Source of the DNA: Clostridia bacterium
GTDB lineage: Bacteria > Bacillota > Clostridia > Christensenellales > Aristaeellaceae
Assembly: GCA_017469265.1 (NCBI GenBank)
Contig: JAFUGS010000093.1
Span: 23,290 to 87,289 of the forward strand
Direction: 5' to 3'
DNA length: 64,000 nucleotides
Shown: positions 61,909-64,000 of the stretch, piece by piece
Layout: each line of letters opens with the position of its first letter
How positions within the stretch are numbered: the stretch's first letter is position 1
Notes under the pieces: generated by a model
Seen by the model: the letters and a program-made list of their open reading frames with translations, nothing else
Told to the model about the DNA's origin: nothing
The model's database searches: none
Translations under genes and position numbers: made by a program

Positions 61909-64000
61909 TTAATATCCCAGTCTTTCCATCTTTCTTTGGATCGATTCGCATGTGGTTTCATAATTACCGCAGATGTTTAATAAGCTCTTGAAGGCTTCAA
62001 CATCATCCGAATGATAAATCTTGCGGAGAATCTTGGTAGAAATCTGGAAATCAATTGCCTTATCCAGATTACCGCCTGCTGCTGTAAAAACTGCTGCAAA
62101 CTTTGTTGCCTGAGAAACGATACGATTGCCGAAAGATACATGGAACTTTTCAATCAATACATCATCGATTTCATCCAGCCGTTTTTCAACCGTTTCTTTC
62201 TCTTTGTAATCGTTAATTGCTGTCTCAAAAAGTTTGTCCAGAGCAGTGAATGAAATAAATTGTGCAACAACATCAGGCTTGTACCCGTTTTTATCTGGCT
62301 TGCCCTTTTTGTTAAGCACTACAACTTGGGACCGGTCATATACTTTGTCGCTGATTTCAAATGTGGATTCATCTTCATTGGCAGTTCCAACAAACCACAC
62401 GTTCTCCGGAATCTTTATTTTTCGCCCATCAATCAAGTCCTTAGCCCCAATTAGCGCATTGAGTTTTGCAAGTTGCGATTTGAGGATACTCTCTTCTTCT
62501 TCTGAAAGAGAGGTCACCTTTGTGTTTCCGGCGCGAAGCTGCTTCTTCCTCAACCATAATTCGTATGCATCCTGCCTATCAGATTTCTGCAGTTCTCTCT
62601 CCACTTTTTCAGACAACTCATAAGGAAGAGTCCGCATGTCAGAAGAAACAAGCTCGACTAACCATTTATTTCTATCCGGTTCTTCCAGAATGGCCAGGAA
62701 ATCAGAGAAATAATATTCAATTCTGGCAAGGTTCATTTCATCCAGAACAATGAAGGAGGGAATCTCAGCTGCCTTGCCGCTTCTATACAGTTCTATCGTA
62801 AATGTTTTGGCATTAAACAACTTGTTGAAATCATTGTAGTATCCTAGAAGCTCGTTTCGATCACGCCATGAAGATTCAACCGGGATCAGACTGTGGTTCC
62901 CGGAAATGGCTTTTGACACGATACGAGGCAGACTTGACTTACCAGTTCCTGACATGCCTTTTAAGATTATCAATTTGCTGACTGCCATACCGGCAAGGAA
63001 AGAGCGAATATCGTCCTTTTCATAGAATAAACGTTCATTCGCATTTCCGTTGCCAGCGTAATTATATATGACATCCACAAGTTCATCCAAAGATTTGATT
63101 TTTTTCTTGTTCTTCCTGTTTTCGATATCTTCAGTAAAGTCCGTTCCAGAGGCTTCTTCGTCCACCTTTGTCAAAGACGGACATACATTTCCAGTCCTGT
63201 TTTCCAGTGCTGTTTTATTCTTTTCCAGTTCTTGGAGAAGATGTTCATTCAAAGCGCGTGTGGCATCCAACTCTCTTTTGGTCGCAGTCAGCTCACCTGT
63301 AAGATTCCTTTCGGCATCATATCTCTGTCGGTATTCATCTCTTTCGTGTAAAGCCCTGACAAGGTCAGCTTCAGCTTTTTCAGCACTGCTGGCTCTGTTT
63401 TCTAATTGAATGATTTTTTCACCTGATGGGTACTTCTCCAATAATGCCTTTTTCTGAGCAAGCTCTTCTTTTAATTCTTTAATTTCATCCAATAAATCTT
63501 TTACCGCGTATTCAGTTTTACCGGATGCTGGGTCTTCTACTTCAGCCTTAATTGAATCCAACTTAGTCTGTAAAACGATGTATTTTTTTCGCTGTTCTCT
63601 GAAATCGCTGCTTAATTGATCATATTCTTCTTGTTTCTCCTCAAGCTTTCGTTCAAGAGAATCAAGGCGCGTAGGATTAGCCTTGGCAAATATGGCCTTT
63701 TGAGCTTCAATTTCTTCCTTGGAGGCATCAAGTTCCATTTTTGCAAGATCCAGAAGCATTTTCTCGTTAGAAAAAACACGTTTGCTCGCTTCCAGATTAG
63801 AAGATTTTTGGTTTAAGTCTTTTTCTCGATCTTCAATTTTTTTGGCCACTTCTTCAAAGTCTTTTTGCGCGGCCTCAATTGCTTCAGACCTTTTCTTTGT
63901 TGCCTCTACCGTGGCTTTGTTTACAATACGGGACGCTTCTGCTTCGGCTTTTTCAATAGCTTGTTTAGCTTGGCTTTCGGCTTCTTCCTTACTCTTTCGA
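61909..64000 (-). CDS. Coiled-coil McrB-like AAA+ ATPase/GTPase, 5' end outside window
   Basis: At least 697 residues; the frame stays open to base 64000, so the true start is beyond the window. The first 330 or so visible residues are a long coiled coil (SKEEAESQAKQAIEKAEAEA onward). An AAA+ domain follows: Walker A LKGMSGTGKSSLPRI, Walker B FIVLDEMNLARIEYYFSDFL, and GTANEDESTFEISDKVYDRS in the place of the McrB MNxxD signature, here shortened to NxD. The NxD variant, the coiled coil and the DUF2357 partner are the features I recall for the CoCoNuT branch of McrBC-type systems, which are thought to sense or attack RNA. Confidence 0.85.
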   Translation of the reverse strand, partial: RKSKEEAESQAKQAIEKAEAEASRIVNKATVEATKKRSEAIEAAQKDFEEVAKKIEDREKDLNQKSSNLEASKRVFSNEKMLLDLAKMELDASKEEIEAQKAIFAKANPTRLDSLERKLEEKQEEYDQLSSDFREQRKKYIVLQTKLDSIKAEVEDPASGKTEYAVKDLLDEIKELKEELAQKKALLEKYPSGEKIIQLENRASSAEKAEADLVRALHERDEYRQRYDAERNLTGELTATKRELDATRALNEHLLQELEKNKTALENRTGNVCPSLTKVDEEASGTDFTEDIENRKNKKKIKSLDELVDVIYNYAGNGNANERLFYEKDDIRSFLAGMAVSKLIILKGMSGTGKSSLPRIVSKAISGNHSLIPVESSWRDRNELLGYYNDFNKLFNAKTFTIELYRSGKAAEIPSFIVLDEMNLARIEYYFSDFLAILEEPDRNKWLVELVSSDMRTLPYELSEKVERELQKSDRQDAYELWLRKKQLRAGNTKVTSLSEEEESILKSQLAKLNALIGAKDLIDGRKIKIPENVWFVGTANEDESTFEISDKVYDRSQVVVLNKKGKPDKNGYKPDVVAQFISFTALDKLFETAINDYKEKETVEKRLDEIDDVLIEKFHVSFGNRIVSQATKFAAVFTAAGGNLDKAIDFQISTKILRKIYHSDDVEAFKSLLNICGNYETTCESIQRKMERLGY

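Overview
The window reads as a chromosomal segment of a GC-rich member of the Bacillota (Clostridia). The evidence is strong purine-rich ribosome binding sites, a dnaG-rpoD-trmK cluster, a Nif3/zinc-ribbon/QueT cluster under a preQ1-I-type riboswitch, CotH and LplB/LplC-type proteins, and sigma-A-like promoters with intrinsic terminators. The abundance of sugar-uptake genes, glycogen phosphorylase, amylomaltase, uronate isomerase and an alpha-xylosidase suggests a plant-glycan fermenter of gut or rumen. Christensenellales-like bacteria are a guess only, based on the style of the signal peptides.

Layout. 1-2.1 kb: partial CapA-like protein, aminotransferase and Lrp regulator (minus strand). 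2.2-4.3 kb: uxaC under a cre-like operator and a small zinc-ribbon protein (plus). 4.4-8.7 kb: first sugar ABC importer, with an unusual extended permease. 8.8-16 kb: a repetitive coiled-coil envelope protein, phosphoglucomutase, a small unknown gene with its own promoter and terminator, orphan phosphonopyruvate decarboxylase, and dGTPase-like dgt. 16-20 kb: trmK, rpoD, dnaG. 20-26.2 kb: glgP, malQ, zinc-ribbon coiled-coil protein, Nif3-like protein, queT with riboswitch. 26.4-36.9 kb: three more sugar ABC importers. 37-39.3 kb: GH31 alpha-xylosidase, divergent from the fourth importer. 39.5-46.5 kb: a six-gene cluster of secreted or membrane proteins (two phosphodiester glycosidases, CotH kinase-like, Lgt-like membrane protein, leucine-rich-repeat protein, Ig-like protein). 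46.5-54 kb: tgt, RluA-type pseudouridine synthase, methyltransferase, degenerate GH4-like protein, ileS. 54.2-55.4 kb: beta-lactamase-fold serine hydrolase.

55.5-56.0 kb holds a single transcription unit with a good tRNA-Ala(CGC) preceded by two tandem, structured tRNA-Ala-like elements that cannot be normal tRNAs. Comparison of the two copies shows compensatory base changes in two stems.

56.1-64 kb is a visibly AT-richer accessory island on the minus strand. It contains a long coiled coil fused to an McrB-like AAA+ domain (5' end outside the window), a DUF2357/McrC-like protein with a zinc ribbon, two proteins I cannot assign, and an HD hydrolase. The first two resemble the CoCoNuT/NxD branch of McrBC-type defence systems. 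The two unassigned genes make this a candidate for a poorly described defence module, abutting the tRNA-like RNA locus.

The four ABC importers have no ATPase in the window, so a shared MsmK-type ATPase elsewhere is expected. Incoming alpha-glucans and glucose phosphates would feed MalQ, GlgP and Pgm, xylosides the GH31 enzyme, and uronates UxaC.
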